From: Adineta vaga
Lineage: Eukaryota; Rotifera
Direction of reading: 5' to 3'
NCBI GenBank assembly: GCA_021613535.1
Contig: CP075493.1
Span: forward strand, 5,642,001-5,706,000
Length of the DNA: 64,000 bases
The translations under genes were made by a program, and so were the position numbers. Positions 26,923-40,200 of the stretch are shown here, piece by piece (position 1 is the stretch's first letter; each line of letters opens with the position of its first letter). Below the pieces are notes generated by a model. That model saw only the letters and a program-made list of their open reading frames with translations, was not told where the DNA came from and did no database searches.

Positions 26923-27251
26923 TTTCGAATGAAAATTTATTGATTGCATCGTTTTTGTCGATGATCGTGTACCAGTGTTGAATCGGATATGATCCAAAAC
27001 TTCCACTGAAATTATGAAATATTTTATGTATATCACCAACATTCTTATACTTAGAAAGTACGACATTTTGAATGTCTTCACTGTTCATAATATAAAATAT
27101 GTTTTTCTAAAAAACAAATACTCGAGTGCTATTCCATCTGATAGAGAATTTCACGGCGCACCTTTTAGTGATAAAACAAAAATAAATTGGTTTAGAATAT
27201 ACGTCAAAAAATGCCTGAAATGAAACTACCCATTTACTCTGGACCACCCGT
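26923..27251 (-). repeat. Right arm of inverted repeat
   Basis: 329 bases; matches the reverse complement of 26320-26648. The translated frames from the two arms are identical over 55 codons on one strand and 69 codons on the other. Confidence 0.85.
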
Positions 27252-28738
27252 TAATTCAATTAGTTAATACTGATATGGTTAGTATTTTTCTTTCATAAAG
27301 AAAAGATCACGATTCTCAATAGTTTTGTAGTCGAACAAGATGAAATTGTCAAAACTCGAGATAATTTGTACAGTTCTTATTGAATTGATTCTTAGTACAC
27401 ATATTTAGTTTCATTGAGAAAAGGAAATTATTTATAACGATATTAAATACAGATATAAAGAAGAAAAAATATATTTATATTAATAGGAATGATTAGGATC
27501 ATTTACAAGCCGGAATACTATCATCGATATTCCTTGAAGTGGATGATGTTGAAATTGGTCGATCGAAATCTATGTCTCATTGAGTAGAGGACGCAGATAA
27601 ACGAAGGAAAAATAATGAGGAATTAAAATCTCCACAAGCTTATTAGGATTATTCGACTTTGTATGGTAAGAAGATTTCTATGCTTTATTTATGATTGTAT
27701 TCTCCATAGGATCCAATATATGATTACGAATATTTTCTGAATTACAACATCACAAATGCCAATCACTGATTTAAATATATACCGAACAATCGGAATATGA
27801 ATCTACACTCGCTCGACATTCATTTATCTCTGATGTTGATAAAAATTGTTGTCAAATACTTGTAAATACGACATTTTCATTTCAACTATCTACAGATTTA
27901 AATCTTCAAAGATATGGTCCGTAGATATTATCGATGTTTATTCGTATGATAATAAAACATCCGTCCGTAAATGTTGAATACTTCTTTAATAGAAGCATCA
28001 AATACTTTCAAAATAACAGCTCCACTCTTACAATATATCATTCTTCGAGTTTTCTACATTTTCACTTTCAGCGTGATTATGAAGGAATCTGTCAAAATTC
28101 ATTAATATGCACATGATTTGTTATTGTGAAAACCTTTTTTTGTAAAGATCGCAAATTCATGGAACATCGGATGATAGAAAATGTAAGAATATAGTTAAAT
28201 CATTAATTACGTCTTTTCCAGCATTAGAATACTTCAATTCATTGATAATGTTCTTTTCTTACGTAAAACGTTTTTTTTCCCATAATGATGAACAACTAGC
28301 ACTATAATACAAAAAAACATGTCTATTTATCATCTTAAAATGATCGTCATTTCTCGTAGACTTTCAAGAGTAACAATCCCATTTTTTAAATTATGAGATG
28401 GAACTTTGTTACGTATATTTGAGGATAGTCTAATTTAAAACGGACGCATTTACAGTGCATGACCTCAATTGTCGTGATGCGTAATGGCATAAAATGAATT
28501 AGGTTTTATGCTTTTACGCTTAACCTTAAAATAGAAATTATAAGCTACCATTCAAATCAATGAAAAATGTCAATTTTCTTTTGAATATTTTTTATTTTCG
28601 AGGAAAAATTATACAAGACTGTACAGTAATATTTATATGTACACATATATACAAATTAATAATGTATTGATTTTCGTTTCGGTTTTTTTAATAAGTATTA
28701 TATACAAATGTAGTCCTTCGAATCTCTGTCTATATCGA
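27252..28738. other. Gene-poor stretch with possible coding relic
   Basis: No intact gene. Around 27790-27915 a short frame reads SFISDVDKNCCQILVNTTFS and ends in a stop; a second fragment follows at 27934-28105. They could be remnants of a degraded gene but no family is recognised and no splice sites support a functional model. Confidence 0.35.
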
Positions 28739-29358
28739 TCATGGTAATGGTCCAGATGAACATCGATTTCGACGTGAATTAATACTGAAGATATATTCCA
28801 ATTCATCACTATCTTCTCGAGCTGGTGGAATAACGCGAAGATTTGGAATCAGATTGATGCCTGATTGTGTCTGAGGTAATGATTGAGCTTGTGGAGTTAG
28901 AGATTGTTGAAGAATTGGAACAGCATGAGTTTTACCAAAGCTATAAAGTGCTAAGAAAACAAACCGAAAATATTAATCCAGATGAAATTCGTTTTTTATT
29001 TAAATTTACTTTTCTTTGATCCATTATCACCATCATCATCATCATCATATCGATTTCGTCGTGGAGCTGTTGCTATGGCAAAAGCTCGTCGTTTTGGATC
29101 CATAATACGTAAATCGATTTCACTTGTTGTTACACCATCGCGAAAGAAAGCGACAGGAGGAGATGTACGTAATGAACTTGTCACAGAATCTGGACGATCT
29201 ACAAATAAATGTCTTCTAATATAAAAAAAAACAAATGTCATTAGTTCGAAATTATTACCAGTATTTACAAGTGAAGAACGTGGTGAACAATAATGATTAT
29301 TTGACTAGAAACAAAAACGATATGTAAAACAGACTAATTCTTGTTTGATACTTACCAT
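28739..29358 (-). CDS. Small disordered protein with acidic run, function unknown
   Basis: Model of four exons: the ATG alone (29358-29356) followed by the donor GTAAGT, an exon reading SNNHYCSPRSSLVNT (about 29305-29262), an exon from about 29199 to 29009 (DRPDSVTSSLRTSPP ... IDLRIMDPKRRAFAIATAPR, then a poly-Asp run) and the last exon (about 28953-28739) ending RNRCSSGPLP. All junctions keep frame. About 150 residues, low complexity, with a basic-acidic pattern. The start exon is the least certain part. No family recognised. Confidence 0.6.
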
Positions 29359-31391
29359 TAGTTTACGATTATCATATAGAATTGATTGTCAATCTACAGA
29401 ATAAAAAATAGAATGTTCTTTGATGTTTGTCTAGTATTTCGAAAGTATGAAAAGAACTGCTTCTTTGCTCGTTTTGTTCTTTTTACTAATGTCAAATTAT
29501 GAGTTGTATTATATACTTAGCAGGGTAAAGAGCAAGTATGAAAACGACTTGTTAAACATATCTTTATGCGTGTTCATAACTATATGAAGAATTTCGCAAT
29601 TAAAAGCGTTGATTGATCAAAACTCGTTGTAAAAAGGAACTATTACCGGACGCGAGAAGACAAAACGTATTTCGGAAGGATATCTCATCGATTATTTTGG
29701 ATAGTTTAACTGTTGAAAATGTTTATGAAATGAAATAATAAAAAAAAAACCTACTGACTATTTGTAAGAAAGTAGAAGAATATTCTAAAATAAAGATAAA
29801 ATGTGCCTGAGTGTCAAAATTGTTAGGTTGTTTATTATGAGCTTTTAATAAATCTAAAGTTCTTTGTCAATATATTAATAGAGATGCCTACGACATTTAT
29901 GAAAGTCATCAGACTTAATATGTCTTTTAAAATTGTAATGAGAATAGTAAAATAAAATCATCATTTATATGAATAATGACGAAAGGAGAGACTTGATTAC
30001 TTATGTTCTGATATCATCACACCCCCCACGATTTATGTCATATGAATAAATGATACGAGGGATGTTTCCTAATGACAAAAGAATTCATTTCTTTCATAAA
30101 TAGTAAATTTAATGTCTTTTAGTCTAATAGATTTTTTTACCTTGGTAAACAAATGACAATGTATTCATATGCTTAACTAATTCTATAAATTCAAATGAAT
30201 ATCGAATGATATTATGTATGCATGCGTAGTTCCTTTTTTCTATACCATCAAGTAGGTATTGACGCAGTCATTTGAAAATGATAACGACAGTTAATATTAT
30301 TACGCAGTTTTAACTAGGTTATGAGACGAGCCGAAATGAAGTTTTTCTTTTTTTCTCAAGAGGAAATGTAACAGTGTTATGCTATATAATTATTATGTCT
30401 TGTCGTAAGTGAATATTATTCCGTAAAGATGAATAGTTACTAAATACGTAAACGTGTACGTTATATAGTGCTGAAAAATCGACAAGTATTTACTCACGTT
30501 ATAATTGTGTTTGTAGACCTCGATACGAACAATTTGTTGAACTATAACAAAATAATCGTCCATGAAAATAAATCATTTATCATATTCAATTCAAATGATA
30601 TGAATTATTTCTATATGTAAAAAGTAGTGAAATTACAGAGTTCAGTACTTTTAGGTCGTACATAAGTATATAAGCATGTGACATTTCGAGTAATGTCCTA
30701 TATCGAAATAACAACACTGTTCAATGCAATTAGAAAATTACATTTGAAATTTGTTTTTAAAACAATATTTCATTTTGAAAAGAGGTTGAATCTCGATCAT
30801 TAAAAAAAAGACTTCCTTCTACTAGGATCAACGAATTATACAATCGATTAGGATTCTCATGCGATAAAACAGTAAGGAATAGTTTCATTTTCTTGAATAT
30901 GAAATACTATATACTTGATTATCGATAATATCTATGAAATCAAAGAAAACCTATCGGAACAACGTTATAATTCAAATAATCTTTCGTGTTACTCCGAGTG
31001 TTCAATATGAAGATTTGAAATACGCTCTATTCACATCTCAGAAATTTATTTATTAATATATAGACCAAAACGGTCGAAATGTGCCTCATAGCGACGTCTA
31101 TCACAAATTACGTTATATGACTCAAGAAATAAAAATTGCTTAATTTCTTTATTTCCGCACCCTACTCTACTCATCGCCATGTATATATTCATCAAATGTA
31201 TTTTTACATTTCTTTGAGTCAATATCAACATTCTATTCATTGTAATTACGAAATTCAACTTGTGTAATTACACACATGTGTGTTTTTCGTCTTATAAAAA
31301 CAAAAAAATGGTGTGTGTACATGTCATTTAATACTACCTTCATCAAGGGGTAAAATATTTTCATAGAAAAAACCATAATTATTCTATCATT
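29359..31391. other. Intergenic, about 2 kb, no gene recognised
   Basis: AT-rich throughout. A 70-codon open frame near 31046-31258 (-) has no splice or compositional support. No tRNA, rRNA or repeat structure seen by eye. Confidence 0.5.
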
Positions 31392-31411
31392 ATGGATGAA
31401 AATTTGAATAT

Positions 31412-31444
<33 letters not shown>

Positions 31445-34400
31445 TACTGACGAACTAAATTCTCTTCGTTCAATCTTACCATCAGATGATCATCTTCAAA
31501 TCCAACCATCTGGTGATTTTGAGCAAGTTCGCATCAGCCTTGAGCATGGAACTCAAGTTAGTTTCTTTCTTGATTCACTTCAAATGTTGAGTCAACCATT
31601 AACAGTCAATAATATACATGATTTGCGAATTAGCAAAGCATCAAGTAAATATTCATTGAGTCAAGAGCAATGGTCAGACATTCGCAAATATTTTGATGAA
31701 ACAATTCGACATTCAGACAAAACTACTTTACTTCGATCAGTTATTCAACTAGTCCAAGATCAACTATTACAAATAAGAATCGTAAATCAAAAACATAAAC
31801 AAAAGGAGAAAAAATTTGTCAAGACTGCCACAACATCAGAAACAGACGATTCATCAATATCGAATAAATTTCGTGGCGGTGATTTGATTTTTAATCGAAT
31901 ATTGCATGATAAAAATATAGATCGTACTCAAGTCATCATTGGATATGAAGATCGTTTTACTGGCATACATGAAATTGCCTTTAACGAATTCAAAAAAGTT
32001 CATGATCACGAAGTAAGATGCCGACAATGTTTGTAATATAATATATTGATGTTATTTGTAGTATGGTGTACCAATGCACCGTGTTCGATATTTCAAAATA
32101 GGTGGTCGTACAGTATGGGATAGAACGAAAAAGTTAGATTTATTAACGGGTAGCGAACAACAAAAAATCGAATTAGATGGTATGAAAGATAATTTGTTAT
32201 TTTTTTGTGTCAGCTTTTTATAAAATACTATAGCTAGTTTACTGAACATATTAAATCGATGACTGTATGACTTACAATGATTGTTAAAGATAATGTGTAT
32301 CAACCATGATGCCTTATTGTCTATTTGAATCAATGAAGGAAAAATTGTCAAACGGATCCCTCTATTTTCTACTTATTTATTGAACACAGAATAAATTTCT
32401 ATCGACTTTATAAAAACCATCATTGCTTGTTCGAATACATAGTTAGAAAAAGTAGTCCAACTCTTCAGTAGTGATTTCTATTGAAGTATCTTCTTTTTTT
32501 CAACAACTATACTTCATACTTTACATGATTGTTTCTTGCATGATAGATATGGGACAAAGTGTACCTGTCGCAGAAGGACTTTATCAATTTGATAAGTCTC
32601 TTGAACAATGGATTTCTCTTCCATACGTATCATTGACCAGTGACGATATCAAAACCACATCAACCAATGATACTATCCTTCCTCAAAATCCTCAGCTACT
32701 CACTTGGAACATTCTCTTCGATTATCATCATTCATCGCTTATCTACTCCCAACAACGATATCATGCAATGCTTCAAACTCTCAAATCACTTCTTCCCGAT
32801 CTTATCTGTTTACAAGAAGTTACACAACCTTTTCTTAAACTTCTTCTTAATGAAACATGGTTGCAAGAGAATAATTACTATATCATTATCATGCAAAGTG
32901 TCATTAATAGCGAGGAAAAGAAATTATATGGGCAACTAATGTTAATGAAAAACTTTCGACCTCGTGCATTTTCCATTACACCACTTGACCTTTTAGAAGA
33001 TGATGCAATGACAACAACTTCAAAAACAACGAAAGAAATGATCATTGCACGATTTGGATTGAATGTCAAAGTGACTATCGATATTGTTAATCTTCATCTT
33101 CATAGTAATCGATCGCGAAATGCAGATGAAAAACGATGTCAAGCACTTGAGAATCTTATCAAACAACTCAACATACAGAATTACATGTTGATTGGTGATT
33201 TTAATTTTGGTGATTATGATTTGAAAGAACAATGCTTGCTGCAGAAATATGAAAATGATGTTCATGATTTATGGAAAGATTTTTATGATCTTGAACAGGT
33301 AAGATATATGAATATTTACCCTTGTTTATCTCTTATCTTGTGATGTTGTATAGAATCCAGGATTTACTTATGATCCATCTCGTAATCTTTGTGCTCAAAT
33401 CACATCACGAACACAAATTAATCGTCGTTTTGATCGATATTTTATTCATACATTAAAAAATCTATATTATTCAGTTCAACATTTGAATATGATTGGTATA
33501 GATACTATTCCAGTTGATTCAACCAACGGTGATGATAGTAGTAACAAACGAATCAATATATCTGATCACTATGGCCTTCAACTAATAATTGATTTTCAAA
33601 CAAGATCAATTAGTCATCGATCAGCACTTGTCATTCTTCCAAGTACTGATCACTGGTCAATGATTGATAACTATCGTCAACAGTATGATCCATCCTATAA
33701 TCGTTGGCCACCACATGTGAATGTTTTATGGCCATTTTTTGATTTGAATGGATGTGAAGATGATGAAGAGAATATTCTCTTACCATTACGACTTCTATTG
33801 AGTAAATTTGGATCATTTGATGCTGAAGTAAATGAAATAGATACATTTGTGGAGAACAATGTATGCTTTATGAAAATGAATAACAAATCAAGAAGTAAAG
33901 TACAAGAATTGTATGAGGCAGTGAAACAATTATTTCCACAATGTTGTACAAATAAACGAAATGCTTATAATCCACACATGACTATTGCACAATTTGACAG
34001 CACAGAAAAACGTATTCAAGCAATGCCTACATTAAGTAAGTTATTTAATGAAATTGTCATCAGTATGTCAACAATCGAACATATTATTATATGATCAGTA
34101 TTTTGATGTATTGATTACTATCTGTTGAAAGACACCTTAAACGATAACTTTCGTTTATGTTTAGCTTTGGAATCATCATTCACATTTCCAGTTCAATATC
34201 TTTACATTCTACAACGACCACTTGACGATGATACCACACCTTTTCGCATTGCCTATCAATTACCATTAGGTTCTATTCTTCAACCATCATATTGCCAACA
34301 AGAACAACAAAAACTGCAAAATTTCTTTCATCAAATGAACCTTTACGAGAGTGAACAATCCTATAAACAAAAACAAGAGAAATTCAATAAACTTGCAACA

Positions 34401-35882
34401 TGTATTGATGAAATATTCAACAAAGATACGTTGCATAGTTTCATTCACCAATATCTTCCATATGGTAGTTTTCGAATTGTAAGTAAAGATGAATTTAGGA
34501 AGAATTTATCATGTTAGTGTTGTAATTTGTAGGGCGTAAAAGGAGAAGATGTTGATACAGTATTTGTATTGAATGAAGTGAAATCAAATGGTAATAGAAC
34601 AAGTTTTGATGAAACATTACTAAAAGTGAAGAACGATTCGAATACATTAAATAATCGCGTAGTTGAAATGCTAGAAACACAGATAAACACATGTTTTAAA
34701 GATGAACTATTGTGGTGCAGAAAAGTTCAAGCTTTATATCCGATCATAACGATGTTATTTCGTGATCAAACAAAAGTGGAAATATTTGTACAAATTAAAA
34801 CAATCAAAGAATATTCGGATGAAACAAATAATCAAAATAAACAAAATTCTGAAGAATCCATACATGGAGTAAGTGAAAGATAGAGAAAAAGATCGAATTT
34901 ATTGATATTGATCTATAGATAGATTTATAACAGTGTATTATTTCTTCTGTTCTAGGTTCATGAAATTGAACATTTACTTGTGCATGCTCGTTCTCCGCCT
35001 ATCTTTCAACATCTTCTTGCTTTCGTTCGTACATGGGCACAAAATGTTGGATTGTACGGACAAATATTCAGTTATTTGGGTGGTTTTTCATGGGCTACAT
35101 TATGTGCACATATTTGTCATTCATTTCTATCACCTATCGATTCTCTTTCATCGATCGAACACTTTTCCATTGATGATTTCTTTGCATTAGTTTACAGATT
35201 CTTCTCAACATATGCACAATTTAATTGGACAACACAATCACTTCGTTTACATCCAAAATCATCGGTACAAATAACTCATCTTGATAAACCATCAATATTG
35301 ACGCGTGGTGCTATGCGTATTATATCTCCAAGTCCACCTTATAATAACACTGGTCGTGCCACTCTCAATTCTACTCGCGATCTGATTGTAAAAGGCTTTC
35401 AACATGTCTTTGATCTACTCCATACCATCAACACTATCACTACGGATGATAAATCGAATGCACTTAGACAAATCCTTCAACTAAACAATGATTTTCCAAA
35501 TGAAAAGATCAAAACATTATTACAATTGACATTATCAGGTGAAAATAAAAAAGAATTAGATGAATGGATTGGATGGATGAGATCACGTTTAGCTTATTTT
35601 CTAAATGAGTGTGAAAATGAATGCCGTTTAAGTTTACAAACACAAAGTTGTATTGAATATCGCATGAACAATAATGAAGCACTGTATTCAATTGGTTTTC
35701 AACTTGATGAAAATGCATTAAATATTCAGCGAAATTTTCATCATTGTTTAAACAAATTTCTCGAACAATTTAATGTCTATCGAAATCGTACAAAAACTAT
35801 GAACATCTCACACAAACTAGTATCTGCACATGAGTGGAAAATGGAACGAATGCAACCTAAACCACAAAGGACAAGAAAATAA
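31392..35882 (+). CDS. Multidomain RNA end-processing protein: MJ1316/DUF504 + EEP + 2H phosphoesterase + poly(A)-polymerase-like NTase
   Basis: Seven exons: 31392-32012, 32062-32179, 32547-33298, 33354 to about 34061, about 34132-34476, about 34533-34869 and about 34956-35882. About 1,290 residues. After a Thr-run N-terminus, the MJ1316 RNA-cyclic-group-end recognition domain lies at about residues 165-250 (GGDLIFNRILHD, IIGYEDRFTGIHEIAFNEF, HRVRYFKIGGRTVWDRTKK). The EEP domain follows with all motifs: LLTWNILFDY, CLQEV, LIGDFNFGDYD, RRFDRYFIH, ISDHYGLQ. A 2H domain has PHVNVLWPF and PHMTIAQF. The C-terminal part is a poly(A)-polymerase-type nucleotidyltransferase (YGSFRIGVKGEDVDTVFVL; RTWAQNVGLYGQ, YLGGFSWATL). 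MJ1316, EEP, 2H and NTase domains are linked in proposed RNA-repair systems. The intron between 2H and NTase (about 34062-34131, acceptor GAAAG) is the weakest junction. Likely role: recognising and resolving 2',3'-cyclic or other damaged RNA ends. Confidence 0.88.
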
Positions 35883-36368
35883 ATGATCACATGTATTAGG
35901 ATTTTTTGAATGAATAAAGAAAATATGTAAACAAGTTTTTTTATCATTGAAAATCGAATGCATTTGTCTGTTTATTCTATGCACTTATCTAATAATGTGA
36001 ATAAAACTCAAGTCAATTTCGACACGAACAAGTACTTCTCTGAATCATAGTCACAATAATTTTATGTTCGATTTATTATTTTATCTATTCATCTAACATC
36101 AAAGGATCATTATTTCTTCATCGAATAACTACTTATCGATTTCTATGCAACAATTTAGTTAATAGTACTAAAACTGATTTAGCATGAGAATGACAGTCGC
36201 TCTTATCTGTATTTGTTTACAGTGCTAATTTAATGAAAAACGAATCTCGCGTATAAACAAGATATTCAATTAGCATATGGTTTTCTTATGATTGTAAAGA
36301 AAAAAAAACCATCGCGAGCGAATAGTGTATGTAAATGTACTGAAGTAAGAATGGAGAAACAGAAACAA
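35883..36368. other. Intergenic, no gene recognised
   Basis: AT-rich spacer between the RNA-processing gene and the EF-hand gene. Nothing supported. Confidence 0.5.
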
Positions 36369-37144
36369 TGATTACCTTGAAGTTGTTGGCAACGATCGTA
36401 GTGTCAGTTACATTTACATCAAATAGACGAACAAATGGTAAGAATATCAAATTCGAAATAAAAAGATGAATTCAATGTCTATTTTTGAAAGGCTGAAGAC
36501 GAGAATGGTGAAGATTATTCTACTGAACAAATGGATGATGCTTTTCGTAAGTTATTTGATGGATGGAAAGCAAGTTTTTGTTGATTTGATTTTGTAGGAG
36601 TAATGTATGACTTATTCGCTCAATTTAAAGACAATTCTGATTTAACAACAATTCATATCAATCGATTAATGGAAGTTTTACAAGCTTTTGGCAGAAATCC
36701 ATCACGAACTGATTGTGAAAAACGAATTCATGAACTTGAAGAAGATGGTATAAACTTTACATTGATGATTTTTAATACTAACTATTTATTTCGTTTTTTT
36801 AGAGAAATTCGAATTAACATTTGAAGATTTATTACAATTACTTAAAGAACCATGGACAATCATTAATAATGATCGAGATATTCTTCGTCAAGCATTTGCA
36901 AAATTCGATCATTCAAAACAAGGTTTTATAGATATTGAACAATTTCGAACTGTAATGCGTACACTTGGTGAACCGTTAACTAATGATGAAATCGATGGAT
37001 TAATTCAATTAGGTTTAAATGACGAACATCGAAAGATTGAAATCGAATGTAAGTTGTTTTTCTTTTTTATGAAAAAATTCCATGTCATCGTTTTTTGTAT
37101 AATTATTTTTAGATCTTCTTGATCAATTACTTGGAAGTGAAGAA
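36369..37144 (+). CDS. EF-hand protein of the calmodulin/DRC8 type with degenerate loops
   Basis: Five short exons. Exon 1 (36369 to about 36438) reads MITLKLLATIVVSVTFTSNR, which is hydrophobic enough to be a signal peptide. The next exon (from about 36496, acceptor CTGAAG) reads DENGEDYSTEQMDDAF, then VMYDLFAQFKDN...LMEVLQAFGRNPS. The fourth exon has ILRQAFAKFDHSKQGFIDIE followed by QFRTVMRTLGEPLTNDEID. Four EF-hand-like helix pairs are visible, but only the third loop (DHSKQGFIDIEQ) keeps most ligands, and its position 12 is Gln rather than Glu. The pattern resembles axonemal DRC8/EFCAB2 or other calmodulin relatives that no longer bind calcium well. If the protein begins instead at MDDAF the hydrophobic exon would not be coding. 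Confidence 0.75.
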
Positions 37145-37253
37145 TGATAAACTTTGCATTTTATTATGTAGTTTGTTTAATAACAAAAGAAGAAAAAAAA
37201 AGAAAACGAATAAAAATATAGATATAACAATATATCTGGCATTTGAACGATAC

Positions 37254-40200
37254 TTAAACATCATGAGATAATGTTTGGGGATCATTCTTTGAAAATGTTG
37301 TAGTATTAGTAACTGGACATAGATAATAGAAATCCGATTGAAATCCATCAGTAATTATCGATGATGTCATATCATTTTCACTTGGTTCATCGCGTACATC
37401 ATCTGAAGGAATATGGAAAGGTGGTGATGGTAAATGATCCGTCCATGAATGATTAAGAATTTCTTGAAGAATTGAATTATTATGATCGGAAGATATTGGA
37501 GATGAATGATGATTATGTAAAATATTTTGCGGTACAGCCCATGATGTTGATGTTATGCCAGCTGAACTTCGAATCGACAGATGTTGTTGTTGTTGGACTG
37601 GATAAAGAGAACTAGAAATAGAATAAAGATGTAATTTATTGAGAAAAATTTTCGTGAAATAAGAACTGACTAAATGACTTTGTAGTAGTTCTTCCACGTG
37701 AATTTTACTTGAACAACTGGACGCTGTTTCTTGTTTATCCTTAAAAAGCAACAAAAAAAATCAAATTCGACATTTTGATGAAATTCTTCTGTTACTTGTT
37801 GATTCACTGATGTTAAATTTAATATTTCAAGTTCAGAATACCAATCAAGTTCTTCTTCCATTAGACTATCACTACTACTAATTTGTTTTAATTGATTATC
37901 ATGCTCATAATCATCAAGTTGGAATCGACTATCATCATAATGACATACATTATTGACAAGTTCATCATCACTACAATCAATCCAAGCACGTAATTGTGAA
38001 TCTGAAGCATATGTTGTTAACATATAAAATTCCATAGAATAATTACGTATAGTATCTAAATGATAGACATTGTGTGTAATTTCCGCATCTTTTGAACAAT
38101 TTTTCTGATATATATCCGAATCTGATAAGACGCGACGAAAGAATATCATTCGACCAAGTCGACTTGGAAATACTAAACGATGTACAACTGATTTTTGTGA
38201 TACAGATGATGTTTTGGTAGATAATTGAGTTTCTCTGGAACCTAATTTATCATCTGTTAACAAAAAATATCCTTCACTCATATTTGTTTCTTCATGTTCC
38301 ATCGAACCATTACAATAAGCTGAATCTGCTGATGTTTCAGTTTGTATCTGTATGATAGGTGAAATATCACTTCTAGATGAATGATCACGTAAAGTATTAT
38401 TAGTATTCACTGATGCATCTAAATGACAATATTTTAAGAAAATGAGAAAATAGTTCTTTGTAGAAATGTATATACTTTTTTCAAGGAATTGTTGAATATG
38501 ACGATGCTCATTGAGACTATCTTCGGAGAAATCTCGTGTTATACTTGTTGCAATTGATTCATCTTTTTTCTCATTTGATTGATATTCAGCAATTGATTCT
38601 AATGATGGTGGTGTTAACGTTGATAATGATTCATTTGTTTGATCGATGATTTCATTTGGAATTACTAATGTTGGTATATGTGGTGTTAAATGTTCGGAAA
38701 ATGTTTTCAATTCTTGACTACGAACAGGTCGAACTAATTTCACTGTATTCTTTGTAAAGAGTGGTTTTTTAATATTGTTTACTACGGGAGTAGTTGATAT
38801 TACTGTTGGTTTCTTTGATTTATTTTGATTTTGTTGTTGAGCAATTAGCACATCAAGATCAGAAACACGCGCTGGTTGATGAGTAATATGAGTTGTACAG
38901 GGTTTGACAATAGTTGATGTCGGTTTATGAGTGATTGTTGATTTCGATACAGTTGAACGTGTTGCTGTTGGTGTTACAGTTCGTAATGGTTCAGAAGATT
39001 TTGCTAATGTATATCGAGGTCGAGAAGGTTTAATAGTTGTAATTGACGATGAGGAAACTGTCTTCTGTGTTGTAGTTGAAGGAACTGAAGGACGTGGTCG
39101 ATTGATTGTTGTTGTTGTTGTTGTTGATGATGGTGATGGTGATGGACGAACTGGAGCTGTTTGTACTCGTATTGGCTTAGAATTGCAAGTTGCTGATGTG
39201 TTTTTAACAGCTGACGTTGTACGATTGGGTGTTTGTGTTGATAACCTTTCATGGTTAGAGTAAGTTGTACGGGTTTGTTTTTGTGGGGGTGGTGGTGGTG
39301 TTGATTTATTCCTGTTAATTGTTACTGATGATTGTTGTTGTTTACGAGGAATAGGATTAACATCATCAACAGAAATGATATTTACACTTGGTAATCGATG
39401 ATTATCACGAGGAGATTTCTCATTACTTAATAGATAATATAGTTTATTTGTTAAACCAGTTGATGATTTGTCGGATTTCGATTTCACAGTAGCCAGTGTT
39501 GAAAATTGATTAGAAAATTCTACAAGAAAATGATTAGATGAGCGAATTTATTCCGCTTCAGTGATAACGATAATAATATTAATGAATCTTATCTCATTCC
39601 TACATTGATTAATATGTGTTATTTGAAACTGTCTTAGAAATATGAGAATTTCTATCGATAGCACGCTGATCTAGCCGAATTCTATACTCCAAAATGTTGT
39701 CCTTGATTTGTCATGTTGACAAATATTGTTAGTCATCTTTTATTTTTCTCTTATTTGAAAACCAAGGCAAAAGAAAAAAAACTATTTTCTTGGAAAAAAA
39801 TGATACGAAATAATAACAGAACACATCTGATCATATCAATTTAACTTTCATATTGGAAAAACAGATCCTCTATTGAGAATGTCAACTTCCATAGATCCCT
39901 CTATCGGAAGTTTTCTGACTATCTGATGATTCCTATGTTAGAATAGTTTACTTCTATAAGACATAGATAGTTATTTCTTTTGACAGTTGCTCTTCATGTC
40001 GATTTTCTATAGTTATTTACTCAATAAAAGCATGTTTTCTTATCTTATGACAATTCAAATGTTTGTCATTTATTGATTGAACTTTCTCGACATTTAGTTA
40101 AATAATATTATCTTACCGTTTTAGTTTTCAGAATGTTTTCTTTTTCTTCTTGTAAAAGCGACTCGGTTAATAATAAGCATACTTATTTTTTGCCTTCGAA

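Larger units (their letters stand above)
26320..27251. mobile_element. Tc1/mariner-derived palindromic (foldback) element, 932 bases
   Basis: Begins ACGGGTGGTCCAGAGTAAAT and ends with its reverse complement, flanked by TA on both sides (26318-26319 and 27252-27253), the Tc1/mariner target duplication. The two 329-base arms (26320-26648 and 26923-27251) are inverted and appear identical. Each arm encodes the same 55-residue N-terminal piece (ATG at 26483 on +, 27088 on -) with a helix-turn-helix look: IQNVVLSKYKNVGDIHKIF. The centre carries further out-of-frame transposase-like fragments, for example KLKMSETTAYGIL and NPYKMPQESPF. No DDE/DDD catalytic domain is present, so it is non-autonomous. 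It seems to be the 5' third of a transposon with an inverted copy of its own end in place of the 3' part. Confidence 0.85.

Noticed and set aside
32180-32546. ATG at 32471 as start of an independent EEP gene
   Set aside because: A GT...AG intron (32180-32546) joins the MJ1316 exon to the EEP exon in frame, and the hydrophobic N-terminus from 32471 would read through intron sequence.
38931-39263. Plus-strand Val/Asp-rich frame
   Set aside because: Antisense shadow of the Thr/Ser/Pro-rich exon of the minus-strand gene.
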